Below are positions 35,029-45,780 of a stretch of DNA of 64,000 nt, piece by piece. Each line of letters begins with the position of its first letter. Within the stretch, counting starts at the first letter, position 1. A model generated the notes under the pieces. It ran no database searches. It had not been told where the DNA came from and saw nothing but the letters and a program-made list of their open reading frames with translations. The DNA lies in NCBI RefSeq assembly GCF_000317085.1, contig NC_019702.1:2200394-2264393 (forward strand), given 5' to 3'. Position numbers and translations under genes: made by a program. This stretch comes from Synechococcus sp. PCC 7502 (GTDB lineage Bacteria; Cyanobacteriota; Cyanobacteriia; Pseudanabaenales; Pseudanabaenaceae).

Positions 35029-35805
35029 TTATGGCAATCCCCAAAAAGTTGCTCTTTCCTGAAGCCAGCCACTTTGTCGCCATCCTTCTACAATTTTATA
35101 TACCCTAAGCCGTAAAGAGTTATATTGTTCTCCCCGAGGTAGAGCGATCGCTAAACTATGAAATGCTAATTTATTCCCCACCTGTGTAAATTCAGGATTT
35201 TGCTTTAACCAATCAGCAAGGGCAATTCCATCTCCAGCAAAACCTTTAATTTTGCCTTGTTTGAGTGCCTCTAATCCCGACTGATATGAATCTGCTCCAA
35301 TTAGTTTTACTTTGGGAAAAGAACCTTGGAGAATAGATATAGTTTCTGAACCTTTAACTACACCAATTAAATCATCCTCGCGGCTAAAATCACTGGGTTT
35401 ACTACCTTGGCGGGCGATTAAAACTGTGGCATCAGTGTAGTAAGGCAGGCTAAATTCCATCAGCCGTGATCTGTTCTTAGTTAAAGTTACTTGAGCAATT
35501 AATAAATCCACCCGATCAGACCACAGGGCAGGAAAGCGTTCTGAATTTTTTACGGGTAGTAATTCTAGATGAGTGGCACTCCCTAGCAGTTCCTTTGCCA
35601 ATTGCTGACTAATATCAATTTCAAAACCCTTAAGATTACCTGACTGATCAAGGAATCCCAAGGGTGGAAGATTATTTTTAATCCCAACAATTAAACGACC
35701 ACGAGTTTCAATAGTTTCCAGACTTGAGGCTAAAGTTTGAGAAATAAAAATCCCAGATGCCACCAAAGCCACTGCTGTTATTGAAACAAGCGATCGCATA
35801 ATCAT
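35029..35805 (-). CDS. Periplasmic amino-acid-type solute-binding protein (SBP family 3)
   Basis: A 258-aa secreted protein with a cleavable signal peptide (ISITAVALVASGIFISQTLAS region). The mature part starts IETRGRLIVGIKNNLPPLGF and has GNLKGFEIDISQQLAKEL, the RSRLMEFSLPYYTDATVLI segment and IGVVKGSETISILQ, as in polar amino acid-binding proteins. No ABC permease or ATPase lies nearby, so it could serve a transporter encoded elsewhere or act as a sensor. It shares an operon, with zero spacing, with a GT4 glycosyltransferase. An in-frame ATG at 35799 is an alternative start. Confidence 0.87.
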   Translation of the reverse strand: MIMRSLVSITAVALVASGIFISQTLASSLETIETRGRLIVGIKNNLPPLGFLDQSGNLKGFEIDISQQLAKELLGSATHLELLPVKNSERFPALWSDRVDLLIAQVTLTKNRSRLMEFSLPYYTDATVLIARQGSKPSDFSREDDLIGVVKGSETISILQGSFPKVKLIGADSYQSGLEALKQGKIKGFAGDGIALADWLKQNPEFTQVGNKLAFHSLAIALPRGEQYNSLRLRVYKIVEGWRQSGWLQERATFWGLP

Positions 35806-35841
35806 TATTCTTGTTTACTAAATTAAACTACCTAAATAACC

Positions 35842-36195
35842 CTACTGGGCAGATTGGGCAGCTTCTACGATTTGAGTAAATGCTGATGGGTCTAGCACAG
35901 CAATCTGAGAAAGCATTTTACGGTTGATAACAATATTTGCCTTTTTTAGCTGACCAGCCAGCTGACTATAATTGGTACCACGCATTCTCGCAGCAGCATT
36001 AATCCGTGCAATCCATAGACGGCGAAAGTCACGCTTTTTCTTGCGTCTATCTCTATAGGAGTTACGTAATGCCTTCATTACCTGCTGGTTAGCAGTACGG
36101 AATAGCTTAGAATGTGAGCCTCGGAAGCCCTTTGCTAGCTTTAAGATTTTATTGCGGCGTTTTCTGGCAACGTTACCGCGCTTTACCCTAGTCAT
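35842..36195 (-). CDS. rplT: 50S ribosomal protein L20
   Basis: Early-assembly 23S rRNA-binding protein of 117 aa. [20 protein letters not shown], then [19 protein letters not shown] and [20 protein letters not shown] are diagnostic of L20. It follows rpmI by 68 bases in the standard rpmI-rplT order; infC is not adjacent, as in many cyanobacteria. In other bacteria L20 represses its own operon by binding the leader; no leader structure was resolved here. Confidence 0.98.
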   Translation of the reverse strand: MTRVKRGNVARKRRNKILKLAKGFRGSHSKLFRTANQQVMKALRNSYRDRRKKKRDFRRLWIARINAAARMRGTNYSQLAGQLKKANIVINRKMLSQIAVLDPSAFTQIVEAAQSAQ

Positions 36196-36263
36196 ACGAT
36201 TTAGTAGTTATTTATGTTGAAATCAGAATTATTGCGTTTAAATTTAAGTAAATAAATTTAGGA

Positions 36264-36461
36264 TTAGGCGTAAGGTAACATCCCACGCACTCTATCCACA
36301 TCGGTAACATCCACAGTAGCTATTTGCGATAGCTTATTTTTGCGAGCAGTGGATTTATGCTCTAAAAGATGGTTTTTGCTAGCATGACGACGCATAAACT
36401 TACCAGTACCTGATACTCGGAAGCGTTTTGCGGCAGCTTTGCGTGTTTTTAGCTTAGGCAC
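36264..36461 (-). CDS. rpmI: 50S ribosomal protein L35
   Basis: A 65-aa large-subunit protein. It begins with GTG at 36461, giving (V/M)[17 protein letters not shown], the universal L35 start, then [17 protein letters not shown] and ends MLPYA. The open frame extends upstream to an ATG at 36515, but the extra 18 residues are not part of L35. It is the first gene of the rpmI-rplT pair. Confidence 0.96.
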   Translation of the reverse strand: MPKLKTRKAAAKRFRVSGTGKFMRRHASKNHLLEHKSTARKNKLSQIATVDVTDVDRVRGMLPYA

Positions 36462-36707
36462 GATTACAACTTTATAAATTGAAAAATGAGCTTTACAAAG
36501 ATAACATGATTTCAAATCTACTTACAAATTAAATTTTTAGAAGTTAATTGACTGATAATTCACTGATAAAGATATGGGCATAAATTACTTGCTCGTCTAA
36601 ACCAATACTGGCAATCATAAAGCCATTAATTTTTACCATACAAGCCATTACCGAGTCATGATTAGGGCAAGATTAGACAAGAATGACAAATTCAGATATA
36701 TCATCTA

Positions 36708-38123
36708 ATGCTCATGCGCGACCTTAGAGCCTCCGCCCATACCCAACTTGTTCCCACTCCTGAAATTGGCTGGTTTAGAGCCGTTACTTTGCTATTTGGA
36801 GATTTACTAGGATTAGCACTAGCTTGGCATTTAGCTGCTAAGTTAAATGAATCTTTTCAGCCTTTACCTGCGGAATATACCCTATGGGAATTTCTGGGAA
36901 CCTCCAGTTTGTTCTATTTTCTTACCTTGGTTACCATACTTGTCTTAGCATCTCAAGGATTTTATAGTTCCACATCTCAATGTCAAAACTATGTCAAGCA
37001 GGCACAGTTGATTAGTTTTATTTACTTAGCTTCCTTAGTGGTCAATTATTTTTATGATCCTAAGCTAGATGCACCCAGATCGCTTTTTTTTGCAGCTTGG
37101 TTTGCTAGTGTTGGTTGCGTATTTGTTATAAGACTATTAATGATTTTGGGTATTCATCAGTTAGCGATCGCCCGTTCCCAAATCTTAGTTTTTATTATTG
37201 CTCCAGCTTCAAGAATTGAGAATTTAACTAAATCAATCCAAAGGCGACCTGGTTATCAAGTTATAGGTAGTACGACATCAGATCAAGCCTATTCATCTGA
37301 AACCATTGCGAAAATTATTCAACTTCAAGCCCATGAGGTTCTGGCTGAAGGACTACCTGAGACCTATTTAGCCTCGGAATTATATTGGCAATTGCGTAAT
37401 GCCCAGATTAATCTCAGACTTGCACCTTCTAGTTTGGCAATGCTGCACCGACGGGGAACGCCAGAAATATTTGCAGGAATGCCGACAATTAAAATTAGTT
37501 CGCAGTTTTTAGGAATTTGGGAATACAGATGTAAACGCCTATTAGATTTTCTTGGAGCTTTATTGGGAATTATTTTGCTTGCTCCAGTATTTATCGTGGT
37601 GGCGATCGCTATTAAAGTTAGTTCTCCGGGTGGCGTATTTTTCTCCCAAGAGCGCATTGGGCTAAATGGCAAAGTGTTTAGGATGTGGAAGTTTCGCAGT
37701 ATGTGTATTAATGCTAGCGATCGCCAAGCCGAATTAGAGAAACTAAACGAAAGTCAAGATGGGGTAATGTTCAAAATCAAGCGTGATCCCAGAATTATTC
37801 CCATCGGGCATTTGATCAGACGCTTAAGCATCGATGAGTTGCCGCAATTGTTTAATGTGTTGATGGGACAAATGAGCTTAGTTGGACCTAGACCTCTACC
37901 AATTCGGGATGTGGCTTTATTTGCCGATTGGCATCACATTAGACATGGGGTTTTACCAGGAATTACTGGACTATGGCAGATTTCTGGACGTTCAGACCTC
38001 GACACCATTGATGATGCGGTACGACTGGATTTGCACTACATCGATCACTGGTCACTGAACCTAGACTTAGCAATTTTGGTAGATACTGTGTCTATAGTTC
38101 TGTTTGGTAAAGGGGCTTACTGA
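36708..38123 (+). CDS. Polyprenyl-phosphate sugar-1-phosphate transferase (exopolysaccharide initiating)
   Basis: A 471-aa membrane enzyme of the WcaJ/WbaP type that moves a sugar phosphate onto undecaprenyl phosphate. Four or five N-terminal membrane segments (~25-160) are followed by a nucleotide-binding-like region. After a transmembrane segment at ~275-305 comes the catalytic C-terminal domain, with GKVFRMWKFRSMCINASDRQ, IRRLSIDELPQLFNVL, MSLVGPRPLP and PGITGLWQISGRS. Sugar specificity (glucose or galactose) is not evident. It stands alone and starts the synthesis of an extracellular or lipid-linked glycan. Confidence 0.9.
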   Translation: MLMRDLRASAHTQLVPTPEIGWFRAVTLLFGDLLGLALAWHLAAKLNESFQPLPAEYTLWEFLGTSSLFYFLTLVTILVLASQGFYSSTSQCQNYVKQAQLISFIYLASLVVNYFYDPKLDAPRSLFFAAWFASVGCVFVIRLLMILGIHQLAIARSQILVFIIAPASRIENLTKSIQRRPGYQVIGSTTSDQAYSSETIAKIIQLQAHEVLAEGLPETYLASELYWQLRNAQINLRLAPSSLAMLHRRGTPEIFAGMPTIKISSQFLGIWEYRCKRLLDFLGALLGIILLAPVFIVVAIAIKVSSPGGVFFSQERIGLNGKVFRMWKFRSMCINASDRQAELEKLNESQDGVMFKIKRDPRIIPIGHLIRRLSIDELPQLFNVLMGQMSLVGPRPLPIRDVALFADWHHIRHGVLPGITGLWQISGRSDLDTIDDAVRLDLHYIDHWSLNLDLAILVDTVSIVLFGKGAY

Positions 38124-38259
38124 TATTTCTAATTTTTCAGGCAATTTTTTAGGCGGTTTGAAATACTTTAGGAGTTGGCATTAAAGAATTGAATTATGAT
38201 GATTGTTAATAAGTATTACGATTAATTACTAATAATTTAATTAAACCCAAAATAATTTC

Positions 38260-39708
38260 ATGGTACAAACTTCATCTTTCAGTAAAAGCGACTGGCAAAA
38301 GGGGTATAAATCACTCAAAACCGAATATTCCTACTGGGTTGATGATATTGAAGGTGAACTACCAAAGGCTCTCCAAGGCACTTTATTTCGCAATGGACCT
38401 GGGTTATTAGATGTAAATGGCGATCGCTACGGACATCCCTTTGATGGCGATGGCATGGTTTCTAGTATTACCTTTACAGATGGGAAAGTTCATTTTGCTA
38501 ATAGCTTTGTGAAAACCCCTGAATTTTTAGCAGAGCAAGAGGCAGGAAAAATTCTGTATCGGGGCGTATTTGGAACCCAAAGATCGGGAGGATTCCTCCA
38601 AAATATATTCAACCTAAAGCTTAAGAATCTAGCTAACACCAATGTAATTTATCACGGGCAGAAGCTGTTGGCACTCTGGGAAGCTAGTCGCCCCTATCGC
38701 CTTAATCCTGAAACCCTAGAAACAATTGGTATTGAAAACTTTGATGGCAATTTAAATCCAGGGGAAGTCTTTACAGCCCATCCCAAATTTGACCCAATCA
38801 CAGGCGATATGTATGGCTTTGGCGTAGATGCGGGACCAAAATCCACAATTAATCTTTATAAGGTTGATTTGCAGGGAACTTTAACCAAGTTTGCTAACCA
38901 AAAGGTTGATGGTTTCTGTTTCCTCCATGACTTTGTGATTACACCCAATTATGCCATCTTTGCCCAAAACCCAGTTAAATTTAATCCTTTACCTTTTATT
39001 CTTGGATTTAAGCCCGCCGCAACTTGCATAGACCTCCAACCGCAAACTCCCACTAAGCTTTTAATATTCGATCGCACAGGTAAACTAATAACCCTAGAAA
39101 CCGATCCCTGCTTTATTTTTCATCATGCTAATGCCTATGAAACCCACACCGATGGGAATACACAAATTATTCTTGATTCCATTTGCTATAGCGATTATCC
39201 CAAGCTAGAGGCGGGCATAGACTTTTTAGATGTGAATTTTGATCAAGTAATTCCGGGGCAGTTCTGTCGATTTGAAATTGATGTCGCTTCAGGTAAGGTT
39301 AATAAATCGATCTTACAAGAACGTTCCTGCGAGTTTCCTGTAATTCATTCCGCCTATGTCGGACAAAATTATCGCTATTGCTACATGGGGGCGATCGCTA
39401 AAGATTCAGGTAATGCCCCACTCCAAGCAATTCTTAAACTAGATGTCCAAACTGGAGAAAAGCAAATTCATAGCTTTGCCCCTAGAGGTTTTGTCGGTGA
39501 ACCAACTTTTATTCCCCATCCTGAAGGTACACAAGAAGATCAAGGCTGGCTAGTAGTCTTAGTCTTTGATGCCGAATGCGATCGCACCGATATTGTTGTC
39601 CTAGATGCCGAAAATATTACTAACTCACCTGTGGCAACTATTCATCTTAAGCACCATATCCCCTTTGGATTGCACGGTAGCTTCACCCATGAGACTTGGC
39701 GTAGTTAA
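38260..39708 (+). CDS. Carotenoid oxygenase (RPE65/apocarotenoid-cleaving family)
   Basis: A 482-aa seven-bladed propeller enzyme that cleaves carotenoid or apocarotenoid double bonds with non-haem iron. The four iron-ligand histidines sit in the family contexts FTAHPKFDP, FLHDFVIT, FIFHHANAYE and FGLHGSF. The N-terminal WVDDIEGELPKALQGTLFRN and GDGMVSSI are typical. It resembles the cyanobacterial apocarotenoid 15,15'-oxygenase group that makes retinal, though substrate and cleavage site cannot be deduced. No carotenoid gene is adjacent; crtB and crtP are about 4 kb away. Confidence 0.93.
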   Translation: MVQTSSFSKSDWQKGYKSLKTEYSYWVDDIEGELPKALQGTLFRNGPGLLDVNGDRYGHPFDGDGMVSSITFTDGKVHFANSFVKTPEFLAEQEAGKILYRGVFGTQRSGGFLQNIFNLKLKNLANTNVIYHGQKLLALWEASRPYRLNPETLETIGIENFDGNLNPGEVFTAHPKFDPITGDMYGFGVDAGPKSTINLYKVDLQGTLTKFANQKVDGFCFLHDFVITPNYAIFAQNPVKFNPLPFILGFKPAATCIDLQPQTPTKLLIFDRTGKLITLETDPCFIFHHANAYETHTDGNTQIILDSICYSDYPKLEAGIDFLDVNFDQVIPGQFCRFEIDVASGKVNKSILQERSCEFPVIHSAYVGQNYRYCYMGAIAKDSGNAPLQAILKLDVQTGEKQIHSFAPRGFVGEPTFIPHPEGTQEDQGWLVVLVFDAECDRTDIVVLDAENITNSPVATIHLKHHIPFGLHGSFTHETWRS

Positions 39709-39723
39709 TATTTTGTGAATAAT

Positions 39724-40254
39724 TTAGGGTTTAACTTTTTCTATGCCGTTATCAAAAATATCGTAATACATAGTTAAATAACCCGATTTAAGATTACTAT
39801 CTTTACGAGCCTGTTCTAACTTACCCTTAATGCTGCGATTGGAATGGACACTAAAAATTTCGTAGCGATCGCCATTAAATAAATACTCAGCTACATCGGT
39901 ATATTCTTCCCCCTTAACTAGTTGCCATCGGTGATTAATAAAATTCAGGGTGTAATCCGCCGTATCCAAAACCGTAGAAGGACGATCTATAGTTGCTGAT
40001 ATGGTGGCACTGTAGGGAACCAAAGCATTACTAGGAGGCTTAATAGTACTGGTAATATTACGGTAGAAGCAGTTTTCGTTATAGCAAAACCTAATCTTTG
40101 CCATTGTTGCCTTAATTTTTTCCAGTCTTTGTACCAGTTCTTGACTTGGCTCCTGATTAGTTGCAAAACCAGAATTTATGGCAGCGATCGCTTGATCATG
40201 AATTGGAAAAGCTAAATAAATTAAAGCTAACAAGACTAAAAAAAAATGCTTCAT
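39724..40254 (-). CDS. Secreted hypothetical protein
   Basis: A 176-aa protein with a clear signal peptide (MKHFFLVLLALIYLAFPIHD) followed by a mature domain that I do not recognise. Two cysteines (FCYNENCFYRN) could form a disulfide. The later strands ATISATIDRPSTVL and YTLNFINHRWQLVKGEEYTD look like a small beta-rich periplasmic domain. It follows the coiled-coil gene 40267-40890 by 12 bases on the same strand and converges with the carotenoid oxygenase gene 15 bases away. Confidence 0.7.
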   Translation of the reverse strand: MKHFFLVLLALIYLAFPIHDQAIAAINSGFATNQEPSQELVQRLEKIKATMAKIRFCYNENCFYRNITSTIKPPSNALVPYSATISATIDRPSTVLDTADYTLNFINHRWQLVKGEEYTDVAEYLFNGDRYEIFSVHSNRSIKGKLEQARKDSNLKSGYLTMYYDIFDNGIEKVKP

Positions 40255-40266
40255 ATTAGCAATAAA

Positions 40267-40890
40267 TTACTCAGTACCTAGGCGATCGACAATGATCAAA
40301 TCTGTGGCTTCTTCTAGTTCTGGTACAAACTCTGTACCTTTAAGGCGCATACCTAACTCAAACAGAATTTCCGCCATATCATCACGGGACACTTTAATAT
40401 TTCCGATCGCTGACAATCTGCGCTCTAACTCTTCCTGCACATAGGTTCTAAGGTTACGAATATCATCTTGTAATTTAGACTTGGTTTCCGATAGATTATC
40501 TCGCAGAGAGCTAGTACTTAACTCTAGGTCTTCACTGAGTTTTTCAAAGTTACTCGAAGATTTACGATGGGTGCGATCAATAATTTGGCGCAAATCATTC
40601 CTTTCCTCTTCACCCGTGATTTGAAGGGCTTTAATCCGTTTATCCACAATATCTATAGCTGAGCGCAAATCACTAGCATTAGTAGTTTTAACCTCTTGAA
40701 TCCGATCAAGCAACTCTTGGCGAAAATTTGCTAACTCTGACTCCAATTTATCAAAACGGGTATTATAATCTCGGAGTTGTGCGCCAAAGATGATGTCCCG
40801 AATTTGGTCAATATTCCCCAGCTTATCGTAAATTTCTTCTTTCTTGAGTTGGTTCATTGGTTTACTTATTTTGCTGATCGATTGTAACAA
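40267..40890 (-). CDS. Coiled-coil hypothetical protein
   Basis: A 207-aa protein dominated by heptad repeats from ~35 to ~170 (FDKLESELANFRQELLDRIQ, then LSETKSKLQDDIRNLRTYVQ). The conserved start LGNIDQIRDIIFGAQLRDYN and the C-terminus MAEILFELGMRLKGTEF suggest a conserved cyanobacterial family, but I cannot name it or its role. It is upstream of the secreted protein gene in a probable two-gene operon. No signal peptide or membrane segment is present. Confidence 0.75.
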   Translation of the reverse strand: MLQSISKISKPMNQLKKEEIYDKLGNIDQIRDIIFGAQLRDYNTRFDKLESELANFRQELLDRIQEVKTTNASDLRSAIDIVDKRIKALQITGEEERNDLRQIIDRTHRKSSSNFEKLSEDLELSTSSLRDNLSETKSKLQDDIRNLRTYVQEELERRLSAIGNIKVSRDDMAEILFELGMRLKGTEFVPELEEATDLIIVDRLGTE

Positions 40891-41055
40891 AAAAGCTTAA
40901 GCATAGTCGCTTATAACTTTACCCAGAATCATACCCTACAAACTTTATATGTACATAGGGAAGCACCAAAAATCCCCAAGCAAATTAGTAACTTTAGGCT
41001 AACTTACTTGAGGATAAATATAAATTTTGGTAAAAAAACTTTATTAAAACCAAAA

Positions 41056-41715
41056 TTAGACTTTTTCTAAGCTAACTTCAGGGAGTTGCACATTACAGCC
41101 GCCCAGCCCACAATAGCCATTGGGATTTTTTGCCAAGTATTGTTGATGATAACCTTCAGCAAAATAAAATTCTGGGGCAGATAAAACCTCAGTGGTAATT
41201 GCTCCATAACCCGCAGCTTTGAGCGCAGATTGATACACCTTTAAGCTGGCATTGGCAGACTCTTGCTGAGCCTTTGAGTAGTAATAAATGCCTGAACGAT
41301 ATTGAGTACCAACATCATTACCTTGACGCATTCCTTGGGTGGGGTTATGGCTTTCCCAGAAAACTTTTAGTAACTGCTCGTAGCTGATAATTTTAGGGTC
41401 AAACACCACTAAAACCACTTCGTTATGTCCAGTCAATCCACTGCAAACCTCTTCATAGGTAGGATTAGGAGTAATTCCCGCCGCATAACCCACAGCCGTA
41501 ATATAAACTCCAGGTAGTTGCCAAAACTTGCGCTCTGCTCCCCAAAAGCAACCTAAGCCAAAAATCGCCTGCTCCGTACCCTCTGGATAGGGTGGTTTGA
41601 GAGGATTACCATTGACAAAATGAGTTGTTGCCGTAGGAATTGCTACGCTTCTACCGGGAAGGGCATCATTAATATTGGGAAGGGTTAACTTTTTGCCAAA
41701 GCCAAATAAAGCCAT
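41056..41715 (-). CDS. msrA: Peptide-methionine (S)-S-oxide reductase
   Basis: Repairs oxidised methionine in proteins. The catalytic motif [16 protein letters not shown] is at ~53-68, with [31 protein letters not shown] and the [23 protein letters not shown] segment all intact. The C-terminal GYCGLGG cysteine is the likely recycling cysteine. At 219 aa it carries the ~40-residue N-terminal extension common in cyanobacterial MsrA. It is a single gene. Confidence 0.96.
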   Translation of the reverse strand: MALFGFGKKLTLPNINDALPGRSVAIPTATTHFVNGNPLKPPYPEGTEQAIFGLGCFWGAERKFWQLPGVYITAVGYAAGITPNPTYEEVCSGLTGHNEVVLVVFDPKIISYEQLLKVFWESHNPTQGMRQGNDVGTQYRSGIYYYSKAQQESANASLKVYQSALKAAGYGAITTEVLSAPEFYFAEGYHQQYLAKNPNGYCGLGGCNVQLPEVSLEKV

Positions 41716-41803
41716 AATTGTTTTTCCTGTTCTTACTTTACTATTGTACGCACAGCCAAAGATTTAGGATGACAACTTTAAAGTAAGAATTGGGGATGGG
41801 GGA

Positions 41804-42409
41804 TTAGGAATTGGGTTTAGGTTTATATTTCGTTGGAGTTTCTGCTGCCTTTTTAGATAGGTCTTTTGATGAATTGGCAGATAAACCAGTTGATGTATTA
41901 GGAAAGAGTTGAGCATAGTCAGAGGTGGCAATTTTGTCTAATTCTTGCCAGTCATCACCATAGGTTTGATCGGAGTAAATTTCGATTTTGTCTTGATCAA
42001 TGGAAGTAACTTTATAAATGTAGGGGGCGAGTGCTTTTAAGATTTCAGCCTGTGGCTCGTGGATATTAGTTCTGACGTATTTATTGACAGTAACGTGGGA
42101 GATTCCAGCTTGGGCTGCTAGCTTACGCTCTGACCAACCTCGTAGTTTCATCGTTGCTTTAATGGTAAAAGCCAGCCTTGCAATGCCCTCTACGGTGTAT
42201 TTGTTCCCATCTATGTCGGACTTATGGAAAGATACTTTTGTCATCATTCTATTTAGGTGATATTTAGGTGCAAGTTGTGAGTTAAGTGAAAGTTTAGGTT
42301 TTTTAGATCGTCGATTTAGCCACTTAGGTACATATCTACAGAAATTTATTAAGAAATCTATAAATAGGAACCATAAATTACTAAGATGCAAGTAGAGTCT
42401 ATCTTTCAT
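41804..42409 (-). CDS. HTH-domain DNA-binding protein
   Basis: A 201-aa protein, if started at 42409. A lambda-repressor-like helix-turn-helix lies at ~78-120 (IKATMKLRGWSERKLAAQAG, then ISHVTVNKYVRTN). The rest is charged, with a low-complexity tail. The N-terminal ~54 residues are basic and hydrophobic and poorly conserved in appearance; ATG codons at 42247 or 42244 would start just before the HTH (MMTKVSFHKSD). In that case the four TTAGGT repeats lie in its 5' region and could be its own operator. The target and ligand are unknown, and no ribosome-binding site settles the start. Confidence 0.65.
   Translation of the reverse strand: MKDRLYLHLSNLWFLFIDFLINFCRYVPKWLNRRSKKPKLSLNSQLAPKYHLNRMMTKVSFHKSDIDGNKYTVEGIARLAFTIKATMKLRGWSERKLAAQAGISHVTVNKYVRTNIHEPQAEILKALAPYIYKVTSIDQDKIEIYSDQTYGDDWQELDKIATSDYAQLFPNTSTGLSANSSKDLSKKAAETPTKYKPKPNS
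42250..42329. repeat. Four phased TTAGGT repeats near the HTH gene start
   Basis: TTAGGT occurs on the plus strand at 42253, 42264, 42294 and 42324, with spacings of 11, 30 and 30 bases, close to whole helical turns. The first two are parts of an 11-base tandem repeat (TATTTAGGTGA then TATTTAGGTGC). They lie within the putative N-terminal coding part if the long start is used, or directly upstream of the short start. Confidence 0.6.
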
Positions 42410-42718
42410 TGTTCAATTTTATCCGCTCTCTGAAGTTGTGATTCTGAAGCTTTGATAAAGTTAGCCGATGAAAGCTTACTGGAATTCATAGAAAAGAACT
42501 AGGAAAGTGGTTTGTCTGAACTACTAACATTGTTTAATGATATTCAGGTGTTAATGGTACCACTTGGGAGCCTAGTTTGCTTATATTACCTTACTTTGCC
42601 TCTAAGTTCTAAAATTCCGAACCAATAGCCTTAAATCAGCCTTAAATCAATAGAATTAAGTTACGCTTATGTGTTATTTTGATGAAACTAACATAGGCTA
42701 ACGATGTATTAGAATATC
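42410..42718. other. Gene-free interval between HTH gene and small ORF
   Basis: About 309 bases containing divergent promoters for the HTH gene and the 82-aa ORF. A short frame ending near 42500 (LIKLADESLLEFIEKN) could be the tail of a lost gene but is too short to support. No hairpin, tRNA or repeat was seen. Confidence 0.5.
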
Positions 42719-42967
42719 ATGTCAGATAGTGTCAGACCAAGGATCAGTAAGGCAATATACGAACTAGTTAAAAAGGCTGCTGCTGCAAGTTGTGTACCTG
42801 ACGGTCATTGGCTCGTAGAAGCAATTAAGGAAAAAGCATTAAGTGAAGGATTTGAAATTATCGATGGCAAGGTAATTAAAAAGGATGTCCAAGCTGAACC
42901 AGATATAATAAGTATGCTAGAAGAGACATATTCTATGGAAGCAGTAGATGATTCTGAGAATGCCTAA
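42719..42967 (+). CDS. Small hypothetical protein (82 aa)
   Basis: A short acidic protein starting MSDSVRPRISKAIYELVKKA, followed by AAASCVPDGHWLVEAIKEKA and an acidic tail. The N-terminal pattern, a basic strand then two helices, is compatible with a ribbon-helix-helix-like DNA-binding or antitoxin fold, but I do not recognise a family. No partner toxin gene follows it: the next 200 bases hold nothing. It sits in an accessory-looking stretch next to an HTH gene. Confidence 0.5.
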   Translation: MSDSVRPRISKAIYELVKKAAAASCVPDGHWLVEAIKEKALSEGFEIIDGKVIKKDVQAEPDIISMLEETYSMEAVDDSENA

Positions 42968-43169
42968 CTTCAAGTAACATTAAGTGAATATCTAACTAGA
43001 TTTTTCTGTAGATCTCTCTCAGGTTATAAGGTTAATCTGTCAATCATAGGCTTTGGAGAGTATTAAGTTCTTAGATGTAAGTGGGTAAATTTATTATGAT
43101 ACTAACACTTCATATCGAGTAAAGATTATGAAGATATACTTAAGATTTTATGGTTAGCTCAACAGTAAC

Positions 43170-44051
43170 TCAAGCAGTTTGCGCTTTTAGCCATGCCCAA
43201 GGAATTACTACTAGTTTGTTAGAGGTGGGGACAAAAGCTCGTTGCTCAAAAACATCATAGTTGTTGCGTTCGATCGCTCCTAAAATATCCCGATACAAAA
43301 TTAAGGACGACCATACGGGCCAGCGTGCATCACGACAGAGGGCAGATATACCTTTTTCAGCTTGATAGTAAAAATTTCTTGCCCTTTGAATTTGAAATTT
43401 CATCAGATTAATCCAGCGATCGTCAATTACCCCATTGATTAAATCTTTTTCCGTATAATCAAAATATTTTAGGTCTTCTAGGGGTAGGTAAATTCTGCCT
43501 CGGCGCACATCCTCGCCAATGTCTCGCAAAATATTTGTTAACTGCATGGCAATTCCGAGGGCGATCGCTGCTTCGGTAGCAGAGGCAATTACATGGGGAT
43601 CATTAGTTTCAAAGCCCATAACGGCAGCAGACATTAAACCCACGGTGCCAGCTACTCGGTAACAATATAAATGGAGGTCTTCAAAGGTATCGTAGCGATC
43701 GTAGTTTAAGTCCATCCGCATCCCCGCAATCATATCCTTGAAGGGCTGAATCGGGATTGGGTAGTTGCGAGCAGTATCGGCAAGGGCAACATCAGGTAAA
43801 CTTTTGGGCTGTCCACTAAAGGTCAGTTCTAGTTGATACTCCCAATCTTTAAGGGTTTCAGGAGTAGTAGTTGCTGATTGCAGTCCATCCACAAGCTCAT
43901 CGGTACGCCGACACCAAGCATAGAGCGCCCAAATTGCACAACGCTTTGCTTCCGACATCAACATGGTGCCAAGGTAAAAGGTTTTGGCATACTTGGCGGT
44001 AATGTCACGACAGGTTTTATACGCCTCTGGTAAAGAAGCGGGATAAAGCAT
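43170..44051 (-). CDS. crtB: Phytoene synthase
   Basis: Condenses two geranylgeranyl diphosphates to phytoene, the first committed carotenoid step. The two Asp-rich motifs are RRTDELVDG and DIGEDVRRGRIYLP, with the membrane-adjacent YRVAGTVGLM segment typical of the family. The open frame runs to a TTG at 44096, overlapping crtP by 35 bases. The ATG at 44051 (MLYPASLPEAYKTC) gives 293 aa, matches the usual N-terminus and leaves a 10-base gap after crtP. Forms an operon with crtP, as in other cyanobacteria. Confidence 0.95.
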   Translation of the reverse strand: MLYPASLPEAYKTCRDITAKYAKTFYLGTMLMSEAKRCAIWALYAWCRRTDELVDGLQSATTTPETLKDWEYQLELTFSGQPKSLPDVALADTARNYPIPIQPFKDMIAGMRMDLNYDRYDTFEDLHLYCYRVAGTVGLMSAAVMGFETNDPHVIASATEAAIALGIAMQLTNILRDIGEDVRRGRIYLPLEDLKYFDYTEKDLINGVIDDRWINLMKFQIQRARNFYYQAEKGISALCRDARWPVWSSLILYRDILGAIERNNYDVFEQRAFVPTSNKLVVIPWAWLKAQTA

Positions 44052-44061
44052 TCCCACGAGA

Positions 44062-45510
<1,449 letters not shown>

Positions 45511-45780
45511 TTAAATTTATTTAAATAATTTATCTAAATAAACGTATGAAATCAAAATGAAATTAAATCTAAAATTAATTTTTCCTATTCTACTGCTTTG
45601 CAAAGCTTAACAATATTTAAAAAATGAAAAAATAGTCAAAAAAACTAAAAAAAGTTAAAAATTAGCACTTACAGTTATCTACTAGCTTATCTACTGTTGA
45701 AGTAACCTCACGTTCTAGATCGTGCTAAAACTCATGGCGGATTCGGATAAGATTAAGAACTATGAGGTGTGGGATTTAAC

